From positions 248,001 to 312,000 of the forward strand of contig CAVVSF010000009.1 of the NCBI GenBank assembly GCA_963750915.1: 64,000 nucleotides of DNA, read 5' to 3'. Each line of letters starts with the position of its first letter. Within the stretch, counting starts at the first letter, position 1. Of this stretch, positions 17,636-26,006 are shown piece after piece. The DNA comes from DATBJJ01 sp963750915 (lineage in GTDB: Bacteria; Acidobacteriota; Vicinamibacteria; Vicinamibacterales; 2-12-FULL-66-21). Below the pieces are notes generated by a model. The model worked only from the letters and a program-made list of their open reading frames with translations, did no database searches and was not told the DNA's origin. A program made the translations under genes and the position numbers.

Positions 17636-19354
17636 GTGCGACGCGGTCCCGACGGCGACAGATCCCAGGCCGACACTCAGCCCGAGCCTCGCACCGGTCC
17701 CGCTCACCCGATATCGACGCTGCTTTCGCTCGCCGCTGCCGCCATCGTTGGCCTGGTGATCGGTCTTCAGGCGCTGTCGCTGCCGTTCATCACCGGGACC
17801 GGCGGCAAGTGGATCCGCCCGGAGAACGACTACAACGCGTATCTCGTCGCCTGGAACTACTTCGTCGTCGATGCGTGGCGATTTCCGGTCTTCAGCCTGC
17901 CGCAAATGGGGTATCCCGAAGGCGGCAGCGTCCTCTTCAACGACGCCCTGCCGCTGGCGTCGCTGCCGACAAAGCTGGCCTATCAAGTGACCGGCCTGAA
18001 GGTGAATCCTTTTGGCTGGTGGATGCTGCTGCTCTATGCGCTCCAGGGCGCGATGGCGGCGCGCGTGCTGCAGGCGGCCGGGGTCCGAACCCTGCTCTCT
18101 GCCATCGTGGCCGCGGTCCTGGCCGTCGTCAGCACCGCGTTCCTGACGCGGATGGGACACTCCGCGCTCGCCAGCCACTTCCTGATCCTGTGGGCGCTCG
18201 CCCTGCATTTCACCGCGATGCGCCAGCGACACGCGAGAGCCGGCCAGGCGACGGTGCTGCTGGCGGTGACCCTGATGGTCAACGCCTACCTGTTCGCGAT
18301 CGTGTTCGCCCTGATCGCGGCCACGTGGGGCGCGCTGCTGTTTCGAGGTGTAGTCACGCGCCGGGGTCTGCTCGGCGCTGCCGCCGGTCTCGTCGCCGTG
18401 TTCGCGATCGGGCTGGCTGCCGGCTATGGTCTCGTGTTCGCCAACCCGTCGACGATGAAGAGCGAGGGGTTCGGGAAGTACTCGTGGAATCTCGTGACGC
18501 TGCTGCTACCGCCTGACGGCCTCTTCGGCTACTTCACGGACGTGCCGCGCGACGCGACCCACGGTCAGTACGAAGGCGAGGCCTACATCGGCCGCGGCGC
18601 GCTGCTGCTCCTAGCCCTGGCGCTCGTCTCGTCCCCAATCCGCGCCGCCGTTCTCGTGCGGCGCTACTGGGTGCTCTCGCTGACGATGCTCGGCCTCGCG
18701 GCGTACGCGGCGTCGAACGTCGTCTATTTCGGGCCGACGCTGATGGCATCGTTCGAGCTGCCGCCGTTCGCGCTCAGCCTCGGCAACTACTTCCGTGCGA
18801 CTGGGCGCTTCATCTGGCCGCTGTCGTACGCCCTGACGCTCCTGCCGCTGGCATGCCTGCTGCGTTGGTGGCGGCCGATGCCGGCGGTCCTGGTCGCGCT
18901 GCTCGCGGCATATTTGCAGCTGACCGAGGCGCTGCCGGGAATTCACAATCGCCGTGGGCAGACGTTGCAGGCCTACGCAGACCTGATTGACGACACGAAG
19001 ATGCAGGGCTGGATCACGCAGCATCGACGCGTCTGGCAGTTTCCGTCCTGGGATTGCGGCGGGCTGGTCGGCGCCAACCGGCGCTGGCCGAGCGACGACT
19101 CCAACCGGGAGCTGCAGCTGCAGCTGGCAGCGGCCAGGGCGGGCGTGCCGATGAACTCCATCTACATGTCACGAGCGCTGAAGGACTGCCGGCGGGAGGC
19201 AACCTGGGCCGAAGCACCGCGGCTCGAGCCCGACGTGCTGTATGTGCTTGGTCGTCCAGCCGTCGACGGGTCTGCATCCCTCGGCGCCATCGCGCGCTCG
19301 AATGCCTGTGTGACGCTCGAGTGGGCGGTCGTCTGCTCAGCGTCGTGGGATTAA
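17636..19354 (+). CDS. Polytopic membrane protein, DUF6311-like
   Basis: A membrane protein of about 572 residues counted from the GTG at 17636; the frame is open further upstream (an alternative ATG at 17552), but those codons overlap the divergent gene. A first membrane helix (STLLSLAAAAIVGLVIGLQ) is followed by an extracytoplasmic loop, LVAWNYFVVDAW and GYPEGGSVLFNDALPLASLP, a pattern typical of DUF6311/GT-C-like proteins. About ten further hydrophobic segments follow, then a soluble tail. Such proteins sit in polysaccharide loci and may move or transfer lipid-linked sugars. The family link is from memory and is moderate in strength. Confidence 0.7.
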   Translation: MRRGPDGDRSQADTQPEPRTGPAHPISTLLSLAAAAIVGLVIGLQALSLPFITGTGGKWIRPENDYNAYLVAWNYFVVDAWRFPVFSLPQMGYPEGGSVLFNDALPLASLPTKLAYQVTGLKVNPFGWWMLLLYALQGAMAARVLQAAGVRTLLSAIVAAVLAVVSTAFLTRMGHSALASHFLILWALALHFTAMRQRHARAGQATVLLAVTLMVNAYLFAIVFALIAATWGALLFRGVVTRRGLLGAAAGLVAVFAIGLAAGYGLVFANPSTMKSEGFGKYSWNLVTLLLPPDGLFGYFTDVPRDATHGQYEGEAYIGRGALLLLALALVSSPIRAAVLVRRYWVLSLTMLGLAAYAASNVVYFGPTLMASFELPPFALSLGNYFRATGRFIWPLSYALTLLPLACLLRWWRPMPAVLVALLAAYLQLTEALPGIHNRRGQTLQAYADLIDDTKMQGWITQHRRVWQFPSWDCGGLVGANRRWPSDDSNRELQLQLAAARAGVPMNSIYMSRALKDCRREATWAEAPRLEPDVLYVLGRPAVDGSASLGAIARSNACVTLEWAVVCSASWD

Positions 19355-19459
19355 GGGCAGTCGCGGAGCTGAAGTTCCACGAGTGGTTCAGATCGCACCA
19401 GGCGGACGCCAGGATGTAGCCTCGGCCTGGCGACGTAGAAAGGCAGAAGGCAGAAGCTT

Positions 19460-19485
19460 GCAGGCTGCGTGTGTCAGCAGCCTGC
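19460..19485. terminator. Hairpin between convergent genes
   Basis: GCAGGCTGC (19460-19468) and GCAGCCTGC (19477-19485) form a perfect 9-base-pair stem with an 8-base loop. It lies between the plus-strand gene ending at 19354 and the minus-strand gene ending at 19485. There is no T-tract, so it may be a weak or Rho-assisted bidirectional terminator. Confidence 0.4.
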
Positions 19486-20306
19486 TACCGGCCCCAGACC
19501 TGCAGCTGCTTGTCGCGCAGGTCGGTGCGGTTGCGGTAGTCCTCTCGCGACAGGTACTTTTCGAGGTAGCAGTAGAGGACGATGAAGAGATAGCGCGAAC
19601 CCATCTCCTTGATCTTGAACTTGGACTCGCCCTCGGTGCGATCGAACCATGAGGTCGGGATTACTGCGTATCTGTAGCCGCGGACGATGGCCTTCAGCGG
19701 CAGTTCGACCGTCAGGTTGAAGTGATAGGCGAGGAGCGGCTGGACCCCGGCGACGACCGAGCGCCGGTACATCTTGAACGCGTTGGTGACGTCGTTGTAG
19801 GTCATCCAGAAAAGCGTTCGGATGAAGAGGTTCGCCAGGCGGTTCATCGCCAGCTTGAGGCGCGGATAGTCGACGACCTTCGCGCCGCGGATGAAGCGCG
19901 AGCCGAAGACGCAGTCGTAACCCTCCTGGAGCTTGCGGTAGTAGGCAACAAGGTCGGCGGGCGAGTCCGAACCGTCGGCCATGACGATGGCGACTGCCTC
20001 ACCGCGAAACGCAACCAGGCCGGCGCGCACCGCGAAGCCGAAGCCGTTCGGGGGCGAGTTGTTGATGTGGCGCACCGCCGGGATCTCGCGCTCCAGCTGC
20101 AGCAGGATCTCTTCGGTCCGATCCCTGCTGTTGTCGTTCACGACGAGAATCTCGTGCGCGATGTGCGCGGCGGCGAGCGCGGCGTTCAGCTCGCGCACGG
20201 TCGCCTCGATGCGGCCCTCTTCGTTATGGGCCGGGATCACGACGGAGAGGAGGCCCGGGACGCCGTCCGCCTCCCACTCCGCGAGCGAGCGCACTTCGAG
20301 CGGCAT
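19485..20306 (-). CDS. GT2 glycosyltransferase, dolichol-phosphate-mannose synthase type
   Basis: A 273-residue GT-A enzyme of the DPM1/ArnC-like subgroup: LSVVIPAHNEEGRIEATV, ILVVNDNSRDRTEEIL, metal site IVMADGSDSPAD and the DPM-type stretch NAFKMYRRSVV with a C-terminal WFDRTEGESKFKIKEMG. A short hydrophobic segment (YLFIVLYCYLEKYL) may associate it with the membrane. It lies two bases after the stop of the epimerase gene on the same strand, so it is the last gene of a minus-strand operon beginning at 22473. It probably loads a sugar onto polyprenyl phosphate or a lipid-linked glycan. Confidence 0.85.
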   Translation of the reverse strand: MPLEVRSLAEWEADGVPGLLSVVIPAHNEEGRIEATVRELNAALAAAHIAHEILVVNDNSRDRTEEILLQLEREIPAVRHINNSPPNGFGFAVRAGLVAFRGEAVAIVMADGSDSPADLVAYYRKLQEGYDCVFGSRFIRGAKVVDYPRLKLAMNRLANLFIRTLFWMTYNDVTNAFKMYRRSVVAGVQPLLAYHFNLTVELPLKAIVRGYRYAVIPTSWFDRTEGESKFKIKEMGSRYLFIVLYCYLEKYLSREDYRNRTDLRDKQLQVWGR

Positions 20307-20307
20307 G

Positions 20308-21385
20308 TCAGCTTCGCGGATGGCCGGCGCGTTCTGTCATCTCGGCGTGAATCTCCTCGATCGTCCGCTCCAGCGAATACGTCAGCCGCCACTCCGGGTA
20401 GTGCTGCTGGAACTTGCGCAGGTCGCTGACCCACCAGATGTGATCGCCGGCGCGGTTGATGTCGCTGTAGGTCCAGCTCATCGGCCGGCCGGTGAGGCGT
20501 TCGACGATGGCGATCGCTTCGAGCATCGAGCAGTTCGACGTCGGGCCGCCGCCGAGGTTGTAGACCTCGCCGCTGCGCGGCGCCGAGAAGAACTGCCAGA
20601 AAGCGTTCACCAGGTCGAACGAATGGATATTGTCACGGACCTGCTTCCCCTTGTAGCCGAAGATCGTGTACGGCCGGCCGGTGACCGCGCACTTCACCAG
20701 GTAGGACAGGAAGCCGTGCAGCTCGGCGCCGGAGTGGCCCGGACCGGTCAGGCAGCCGCCGCGGAAGCAGGCGGTCTTCATCGCCGAAATAGCGCCCGTA
20801 CTCCTGCACCATGACGTCGGCGGCGACTTTCGAGGCCCCGAAAACGCTGTGCATGGTCGAGTCGATGCTCATCGTCTCGTCGATGCCGTGCTGGCTGAAC
20901 GGGTGGCCGTCCTCGACCGCCCAGCGCGTCTCCGTCTCGACCAGCGGCAGGCGATTCGGGGTGTCGCCGTAGACCTTGTTGGTGCTCGTGAAGATGAACG
21001 GCGCTTCGGGACAATGCCGCCGCGTCATCTCGAGCAGGACCAGCGTGCCGTTGGCGTTGACGGTGAAGTCGGTGATCGGCTCGCGCGCCGCCCAGTCGTG
21101 CGACGGCTGCGCCGCGGTGTGGATGACGAGGGCGATGTCGCTGCCGTGCCCGGCGAACAGCCGGTCGATGGCGCCCTCGTCGCGGATGTCGGCGTCGACG
21201 TGGCGGTAGCCGCTGAGCGATCGCTCCAGCATCGTGCGGCGCCAGGCGGTGCTGCCATCGTCGCCGAAGAAATAGCGCCGCATGTCGTTGTCGACGCCGA
21301 TGACGTCGAAACCGCGGGCGGCGAAGAACGAGGCGGCTTCGGAGCCGATGAGGCCCGAGGCGCCGGTGATGAGGACTATGGACAT
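20308..21385 (-). CDS. NAD-dependent epimerase, CDP-paratose 2-epimerase-like (frameshifted)
   Basis: Extended SDR acting on a nucleotide sugar. The first part (from ATG at 21385) has the Rossmann motif ITGASGLIGSEAA and FTSTNKVYGDTPN; the catalytic YxxxK position reads FGASK, a Tyr-to-Phe variant within HSVFGASKVAADVMVQ. At about 20783 the frame breaks after EYGRYFG and resumes one base later with MKTACFRGGCLTGPGHSG, continuing to QVRDNIHSFDLVNAFWQF and the stop at 20308. One extra base in TTCGGCGATG accounts for it. The joined protein of about 358 residues is the normal family length. It abuts a paralogous epimerase upstream by two bases. Confidence 0.8.
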
Positions 21386-21387
21386 GG

Positions 21388-22473
21388 TCAGGAGCTGACG
21401 GGGGCCGGCCGCGTCGCGAAGATCGGCTCGAGGGTCGCGCGATGCGATCGCAGCCAGGCGAAGACGTCGTCGAGCAGCGCCGGCACCGGCCGGGTCGGCG
21501 TCCAGCCGGTGGCCGCCGTCACGGCCTGATTGTCGGTGACGTAGTACGGCACGTCGGCATCGCTCGTTCGCGGCGTCGATGCGATTGGCACCGACTGACC
21601 GGCGCGGGCGCGGCAGAGCGCCGTGAGTTCGGCGAGCGAGACGCTGTTGGCGTGGCCGCCGCCAACGTTGTAGACGGCGCCGGAATGCTTTTCCATGTCC
21701 GCGGCCTGCGCCCGGACGAGGTCGTAGAGATCGGCGACGTGCAGGACGTCACGGACCTGGTGCCCCTCGCCGCCGAACCCGATGTAGGACAGCGGCTCGC
21801 CAAACAAGTGCCGCGATGCCCACAGCACGATGAACCCCTGATCGACCTTGCCCATCTGCCAGGGGCCCGACAGTACGCCGCAGCGGTTGACGACGGTGCG
21901 CAGGCCGTACATCGCGCGATACTCTTCGATCAGCAGCTCGGAGGCGAGCTTCGTCGCGCCGTACATCGAGCGATAACCGGCCAGCGGAAACTGGGTCGAG
22001 ATGCCGGCGCGGGACCAGCCGGCGCCGCCGGCGCCATCAGGCAGATCGAGGCGATCGCCTTCGCGCTGCAGCGGCAGCGCTCGCAGCGGCGCGATCGGGT
22101 AGACCCGGCTCGTCGAGAGAAAGATGACGTCGGCGCCGGAGCGGCGCGCCAGCTCGAGGCAGTGGATCGTGCCGGTGAGGTTGGTGTGCAGCACGTAACC
22201 GGGGCTGCCGCCGTAGCCGGCATGCACGGACGGCTCGGCCGAGCATTCGAGCAGCAGGTTGACGTCGCCGGCCTCTGCCAGGTCGTCGGGGCTTCGCACG
22301 TCGCCGTGGAGGAAGCTGATCCCCGCATCCTTGAGCCGGGCCAGCGACAGCTCGGAGCCGCGGCGGCGGAGATTGTCGAACGCGATGATCTCCGCGTCCG
22401 GGCGATCCCGCCTGAAGAGGAGCGCGAGGCTCGATCCGACGAACCCGGCTCCGCCGGTGATCAGAATGCGCAT
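21388..22473 (-). CDS. NAD-dependent epimerase, CDP-paratose 2-epimerase-like
   Basis: An intact 361-residue extended SDR paralogous to the gene just downstream. The motif ITGGAGFVGSSLA opens the Rossmann fold and the active-site YGATK is canonical. QVRDVLHVADLYDLV and VYNVGGGHANSVSLAEL match the substrate-binding half of CDP-tyvelose/paratose epimerases and related proteins. It is the first gene of the minus-strand operon epimerase-epimerase-GT2 and divergent from the methyltransferase at 22541. A pair of related epimerases suggests two successive epimerisations, or one enzyme with a partner. The nucleotide is not identifiable from sequence. Confidence 0.82.
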   Translation of the reverse strand: MRILITGGAGFVGSSLALLFRRDRPDAEIIAFDNLRRRGSELSLARLKDAGISFLHGDVRSPDDLAEAGDVNLLLECSAEPSVHAGYGGSPGYVLHTNLTGTIHCLELARRSGADVIFLSTSRVYPIAPLRALPLQREGDRLDLPDGAGGAGWSRAGISTQFPLAGYRSMYGATKLASELLIEEYRAMYGLRTVVNRCGVLSGPWQMGKVDQGFIVLWASRHLFGEPLSYIGFGGEGHQVRDVLHVADLYDLVRAQAADMEKHSGAVYNVGGGHANSVSLAELTALCRARAGQSVPIASTPRTSDADVPYYVTDNQAVTAATGWTPTRPVPALLDDVFAWLRSHRATLEPIFATRPAPVSS

Positions 22474-22498
22474 GCCGGAAGTAGCGGAAAAGACACGC

Positions 22499-22504
22499 TA
22501 TGAT
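22499..22504 (+). promoter_or_regulatory. TATGAT -10-like box
   Basis: TATGAT at 22499-22504 lies 36 bases before the TTG at 22541, in the gap of the divergent pair 22473/22541. The same AT patch reads TATCAT on the other strand. AGGAG at 22522-22526 would be the ribosome binding site for the plus-strand gene, at a somewhat long spacing. Confidence 0.35.
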
Positions 22505-22540
22505 ATCCCATCACTTTTACCAGGAGACGCACGACAACCG

Positions 22541-23200
22541 TTGAGCCTCGATTCACTCTACGCCACGCGCTTTCCCGAAGCCGATCGGGCGGGGAAGGAC
22601 GCCATCTGGCAGGTGTTGTGCCCCCACTTCTTCCAGCGCTACGTCAAGCCGGACGACGTCGTGCTCGACATCGGCGCCGGATTCGGTGAGTTCCTCCGCC
22701 ATATCAAGTGCCGGCACCGCATCGCGGTCGACATCGAGAAGCTGTCCGGGCGTCAGCTGCCGCCCGGGACCGAGGAAGTCTTCACGCCGAGCCACGAGCT
22801 GTCGCGAAAGGTGGCCGCGAACTCCGTCGACGTCGTCTTCTGCAGCAACTTCTTCGAGCACCTGCCCGACAAGGCGACGTTCCTCGCGACGCTGCGCGAG
22901 ATTCACACCGTGCTCCGCCCGGGCGGCCGCCTGCTGGCGCTGCAGCCCAACATCCGCTACGTCGGCGGGGCGTACTGGGACTTCGTCGACCATCACCTGC
23001 CGTTGACGCACGTGACGCTGGTCGAGGCCTGCGAGAGCCTGGGGTTCGAGATCGTCGAGGTGGTGCCGAAGTTCCTGCCCTATACGACTCGCAGCGCGCT
23101 GCCGCAGTCGCCGTGGCTCGTGCGCCTCTACCTGATGTTCCCGCCCGCCTGGCGCCTGCTCGGCAAGCAGACATGGTTCGTCGCCCGCAAGCCGAAGTAG
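22541..23200 (+). CDS. Class I SAM-dependent methyltransferase
   Basis: A methyltransferase of about 219 residues. Motif I is VVLDIGAGFGEFL, followed by FCSNFFEHLPDKATF and LRPGGRLLALQPN. The C-terminal half ends with an amphipathic region (LPYTTRSALPQSPWLVRLYLMF). The start is taken as TTG at 22541 because it follows AGGAG and no ATG or GTG is available there; the first residues (LSLDSLYATRFPEADRAGKD) belong to the family. It stands alone on the plus strand between two minus-strand operons. A sugar or lipid-linked glycan substrate is inferred from the locus only. Confidence 0.78.
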   Translation: MSLDSLYATRFPEADRAGKDAIWQVLCPHFFQRYVKPDDVVLDIGAGFGEFLRHIKCRHRIAVDIEKLSGRQLPPGTEEVFTPSHELSRKVAANSVDVVFCSNFFEHLPDKATFLATLREIHTVLRPGGRLLALQPNIRYVGGAYWDFVDHHLPLTHVTLVEACESLGFEIVEVVPKFLPYTTRSALPQSPWLVRLYLMFPPAWRLLGKQTWFVARKPK

Positions 23201-23206
23201 CCGCCG

Positions 23207-25180
23207 TTACTGCGCGCCGACCGTCCGTGTGCCGAGCACCGATTCCCTGCCGCGGCTGTTGATCGCGGTGACGCGGATGCGGGTGCCGGGGCTGACGCCG
23301 GTCGTCGCGCATGGCGCGGTAACCGTCCAGCCCGCCTGCGCCGAGTCGGGATAGCCCGGATACGCCGCGGCGACGTCCGGGCGCGCCACGCGGGCGGCTT
23401 GAGCGATCTCGCGCGCCGGCACGTCGGGCGTCGCGCCCTCCGCCTGAATCGCGACTCGCGCTACGCCGTCAGTGTCGAGCGCCCAGCCCTGCAGCGTCAG
23501 TCCTTCACGACAGGACAGCTCATCCTTCGGCGTGTCGATATTGCCGAAGGCGAGCGCCTCGCCCTCGACCCGGCCGGCGAGCTTTGCCTCTGACGGCGTG
23601 AAGTAGACCACGAGCCCCCGTGCAGCCGCGGGCGTGAACTCGGCGGTGAAGCCGGCCGTCGACCAGTTGGTCAAAGAGTACAGCCCGGTCGTGACCGGGC
23701 CGCCAAGGACGGCGCCGCTGGTAATCCTCAAAGCGAACGCGCCGGCGCCAACCTGTTTCACCGTGACCGGCACGTGCTCGTCCCACACCTGCGTAACCGA
23801 GAGGACGGTGGTTTGCGACATCTCCGCCAGGTGTTGCGGCGACGTCAACGCCAGCGCGTCGTGAAATCCACGCCGCCAGATGAAGACGCCGCGAACGTTG
23901 TCGGTGACGTTGAGAACGAAAATCGGCAGGCCGGTCCGACCGTGCTCCCGGACGATGTTGCCGAAGCTCGCCGTCTGACTCCGCGTCAGGGACGCCGCCG
24001 CTACCCACAGCGCGTTGGTCTTCTCGAGCGCGCGAAGATGCCAGGCCGAGAAAATCATCGTCACGGCGACGACGACGGCGGGTTTCTTCAGCGCCGCATC
24101 GAGCAGAAACACCGTGAGCAGGCTCGAGAAGGCAGTGGTCAGGTAGATCAGGCGCTCGCTCTCAGGCGTCGTCAGCGAGATGCTGAGCGGCATGATGGGG
24201 GCGAGCGCGAGCGCGTAGAGCGCCCCGAGCAGGACCAGCGGACGGTAGTCGCGCCGGTTTGCGAGCCAGAGGAGCAGCCCGACGATCGGAGCTATGACGA
24301 TGGCGTCCAGCCGCCGGTCCCAGATCAGGTTGAGCAGGGAGCCGTTCGGCAGGAAGGCGCGCAGGATGAAACGCCTGGCTGTCGCGATGTGGTTGGTACT
24401 GGTGCCGAGCCCGTCGAGCGTGACGAAGGTGAAGCCGAGGACGCTTCGCCTCAGCGCGAAGTAGGCGACGAGCATGAGCCCGAGCGCCGCCAACATCATC
24501 ATCGCCCGGCGGACACGCTGACGGTCGGGCCAGCCCGGCGCTCCGAGCGCGGTCGCCACGGCGACGAAGCCGACAAAGACAGCGGCGGATTCCTTCGACA
24601 GCAGCGCGGCCGCGAACGCGACGCAGGCGCCGGCGATATATGGGATTGGCCACTCGCGCTCGAGCGATCGCATGAAGCACAGGAGCGCGATCAGCAGGAA
24701 CATCGTCACCAGCGGATCGGCCGTGCCGGCGATCCAGGTGATGGCCTCGGCGTGGTTGCCGAGGACGAGGAAGAGCCCGCCGGCAAGTGCGGGCGCAAGC
24801 ACACCTCGTCCCGGCGCGATCGCCCGTCCAAGCAGGAAGACGAGCCAGGCGTTGACGATGTGTACGAGCACGACCGAGGCGTGGTAGGTCCAGGGCTCCA
24901 GCGCCGAGAGCTGGTAGTTGAGGTAGTAGACGAGGACCACCACGGGCCGGAAGTAGCGCCCCGCCAGCGGCGAAAAGATGACGGCCGGCGACTCGGCTTT
25001 CGACATCTCGATGAGATAGGCGAAGTCGTCGGCGACGAAGAAGGTGGGGAGGATGGTCCAGTAGGCGGCGACGCCGACGATCGAGTAGATGACCGCCAGC
25101 GGCCAGTATCGCCACGCGCTTTCGCCATGGACGCCTGGCTTCACGCCCGCCCCGACGTCCTGCTCGCGCGGTTCACGCAT
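23207..25180 (-). CDS. Polytopic membrane protein (GT-C-like) with C-terminal GWALD module
   Basis: A 657-residue protein with about 11 membrane segments between residues 25 and 400, an FFVADDFAYL loop just after the first helix (acidic pair as in GT-C/PMT enzymes), and a long extracytoplasmic tail. The last 110 residues (GNIDTPKDEL, then LQGWALDTDGVARVAI, then ARPDVAAAYPGYPDSAQAGW) clearly resemble the module repeated in the secreted proteins at 41.3-54.1 kb. The ATG lies 8 bases inside the end of the upstream methyltransferase gene, so the two are co-translated. Its likely role is transfer of a sugar from a lipid carrier, but catalytic residues beyond the acidic pair could not be confirmed. 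Confidence 0.7.
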   Translation of the reverse strand: MREPREQDVGAGVKPGVHGESAWRYWPLAVIYSIVGVAAYWTILPTFFVADDFAYLIEMSKAESPAVIFSPLAGRYFRPVVVLVYYLNYQLSALEPWTYHASVVLVHIVNAWLVFLLGRAIAPGRGVLAPALAGGLFLVLGNHAEAITWIAGTADPLVTMFLLIALLCFMRSLEREWPIPYIAGACVAFAAALLSKESAAVFVGFVAVATALGAPGWPDRQRVRRAMMMLAALGLMLVAYFALRRSVLGFTFVTLDGLGTSTNHIATARRFILRAFLPNGSLLNLIWDRRLDAIVIAPIVGLLLWLANRRDYRPLVLLGALYALALAPIMPLSISLTTPESERLIYLTTAFSSLLTVFLLDAALKKPAVVVAVTMIFSAWHLRALEKTNALWVAAASLTRSQTASFGNIVREHGRTGLPIFVLNVTDNVRGVFIWRRGFHDALALTSPQHLAEMSQTTVLSVTQVWDEHVPVTVKQVGAGAFALRITSGAVLGGPVTTGLYSLTNWSTAGFTAEFTPAAARGLVVYFTPSEAKLAGRVEGEALAFGNIDTPKDELSCREGLTLQGWALDTDGVARVAIQAEGATPDVPAREIAQAARVARPDVAAAYPGYPDSAQAGWTVTAPCATTGVSPGTRIRVTAINSRGRESVLGTRTVGAQ

Positions 25181-25979
25181 GGGAGGAGGGCGAGGGCTCG
25201 CCGGCGTAGGCGCGGACCACGCCTTCCGGCGCGGTGTCAGCAGGGAACTCCACGCTCTGGCGGCCGGTCGCGGCTTTTTCCAGCTGGATCGTCCACTGGA
25301 AGCCGCGCACCACGGGCGGCGTGATGCGCGTCATCGCCAGGCCGGCCCGTGCGGTTTCGTCGCGCAGCCAGCCGCGGTCGAAGATCACGGCGTTGGTCGG
25401 ATCGAAGTCGCTGATGAAGAGCGCGTTCTGGAACGATTGCATCATCGGGAAGTCGCGCTTGTCGAACAGGAACCAGGTCGTAATCGCTACGCCGCCCGGC
25501 GCGAGGACGCGGGCGATCTCACCGAGATAGTAGGCGGCGTCGCGCTCGAAGACGTGGGTGAAGACCGACCAGGCCAGGAACAGTGTCACCTCGCTGTCGC
25601 CGGCCGGCAGCGGCAGCGAGTCCAGCTGACCATCCGGGTTCATGAACTGCTGAAAGACGTCGTGGTGCCGGAACTCGAAGCCGGGCAGAGACGGCTCGAG
25701 GTTGGCGCGGCACCAGTCGATCATCCCCTTGTGCGGATCGACGCCGCGGTACCGCGCCGGCCGCGGCTCCTGCTGGGCCAGCCGCCGCGCCAGCCGGCCG
25801 CAGCCGCAGCCGAAGTCGAAGACGAAGTCGTAGATGTGGTCCGGGAGGTCGGGAACGATCGGGCGGCGATCGGAATTGTCGAACGCCTCGGGCGCCGTGG
25901 GCCCGACCAGACGCCGGAACTCGAGCGGCGGCAGCGGAAGAGGGATCACCGATTCATCTGCTTGGTTGCAACAGGCCAC
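25173..25979 (-). CDS. Class I SAM-dependent methyltransferase
   Basis: A methyltransferase of about 268 residues: motif I VFDFGCGCGRLARRL, then DPHKGMIDWCR, then LFLAWSVFTHVFERDA and LAPGGVAITTWFL. The start is probably the GTG at 25979 (VACCNQADES), which lies 8 bases after a minus-strand TAGGCT; a second GTG at 25949 is possible. The frame stays open far upstream, antisense to the glycosyltransferase at 26007, and that extension is not coding. It overlaps the downstream membrane protein gene by 8 bases. It probably methylates a glycan residue of this locus. Confidence 0.75.
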   Translation of the reverse strand: MACCNQADESVIPLPLPPLEFRRLVGPTAPEAFDNSDRRPIVPDLPDHIYDFVFDFGCGCGRLARRLAQQEPRPARYRGVDPHKGMIDWCRANLEPSLPGFEFRHHDVFQQFMNPDGQLDSLPLPAGDSEVTLFLAWSVFTHVFERDAAYYLGEIARVLAPGGVAITTWFLFDKRDFPMMQSFQNALFISDFDPTNAVIFDRGWLRDETARAGLAMTRITPPVVRGFQWTIQLEKAATGRQSVEFPADTAPEGVVRAYAGEPSPSSHA

Positions 25980-25986
25980 GCGGTGA

Positions 25987-25993
25987 TAGCCTA
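25987..25993. promoter_or_regulatory. Shared -10 patch of the divergent pair 25979/26007
   Basis: On the plus strand an extended -10 (TG, one base, TAGCCT at 25987-25992) lies 14 bases before the ATG at 26007. On the minus strand TAGGCT (25993-25988) lies 8 bases before the GTG at 25979. This repeats the arrangement seen at 17618-17627. Confidence 0.35.
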
Positions 25994-26006
25994 GAGCCGC
26001 TGTTCC

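Noticed and set aside
23774..25324. Plus-strand open frame of 516 codons
   Set aside because: Antisense to the membrane protein at 23207-25180, highly charged and repetitive, with no start signals or recognisable domain.
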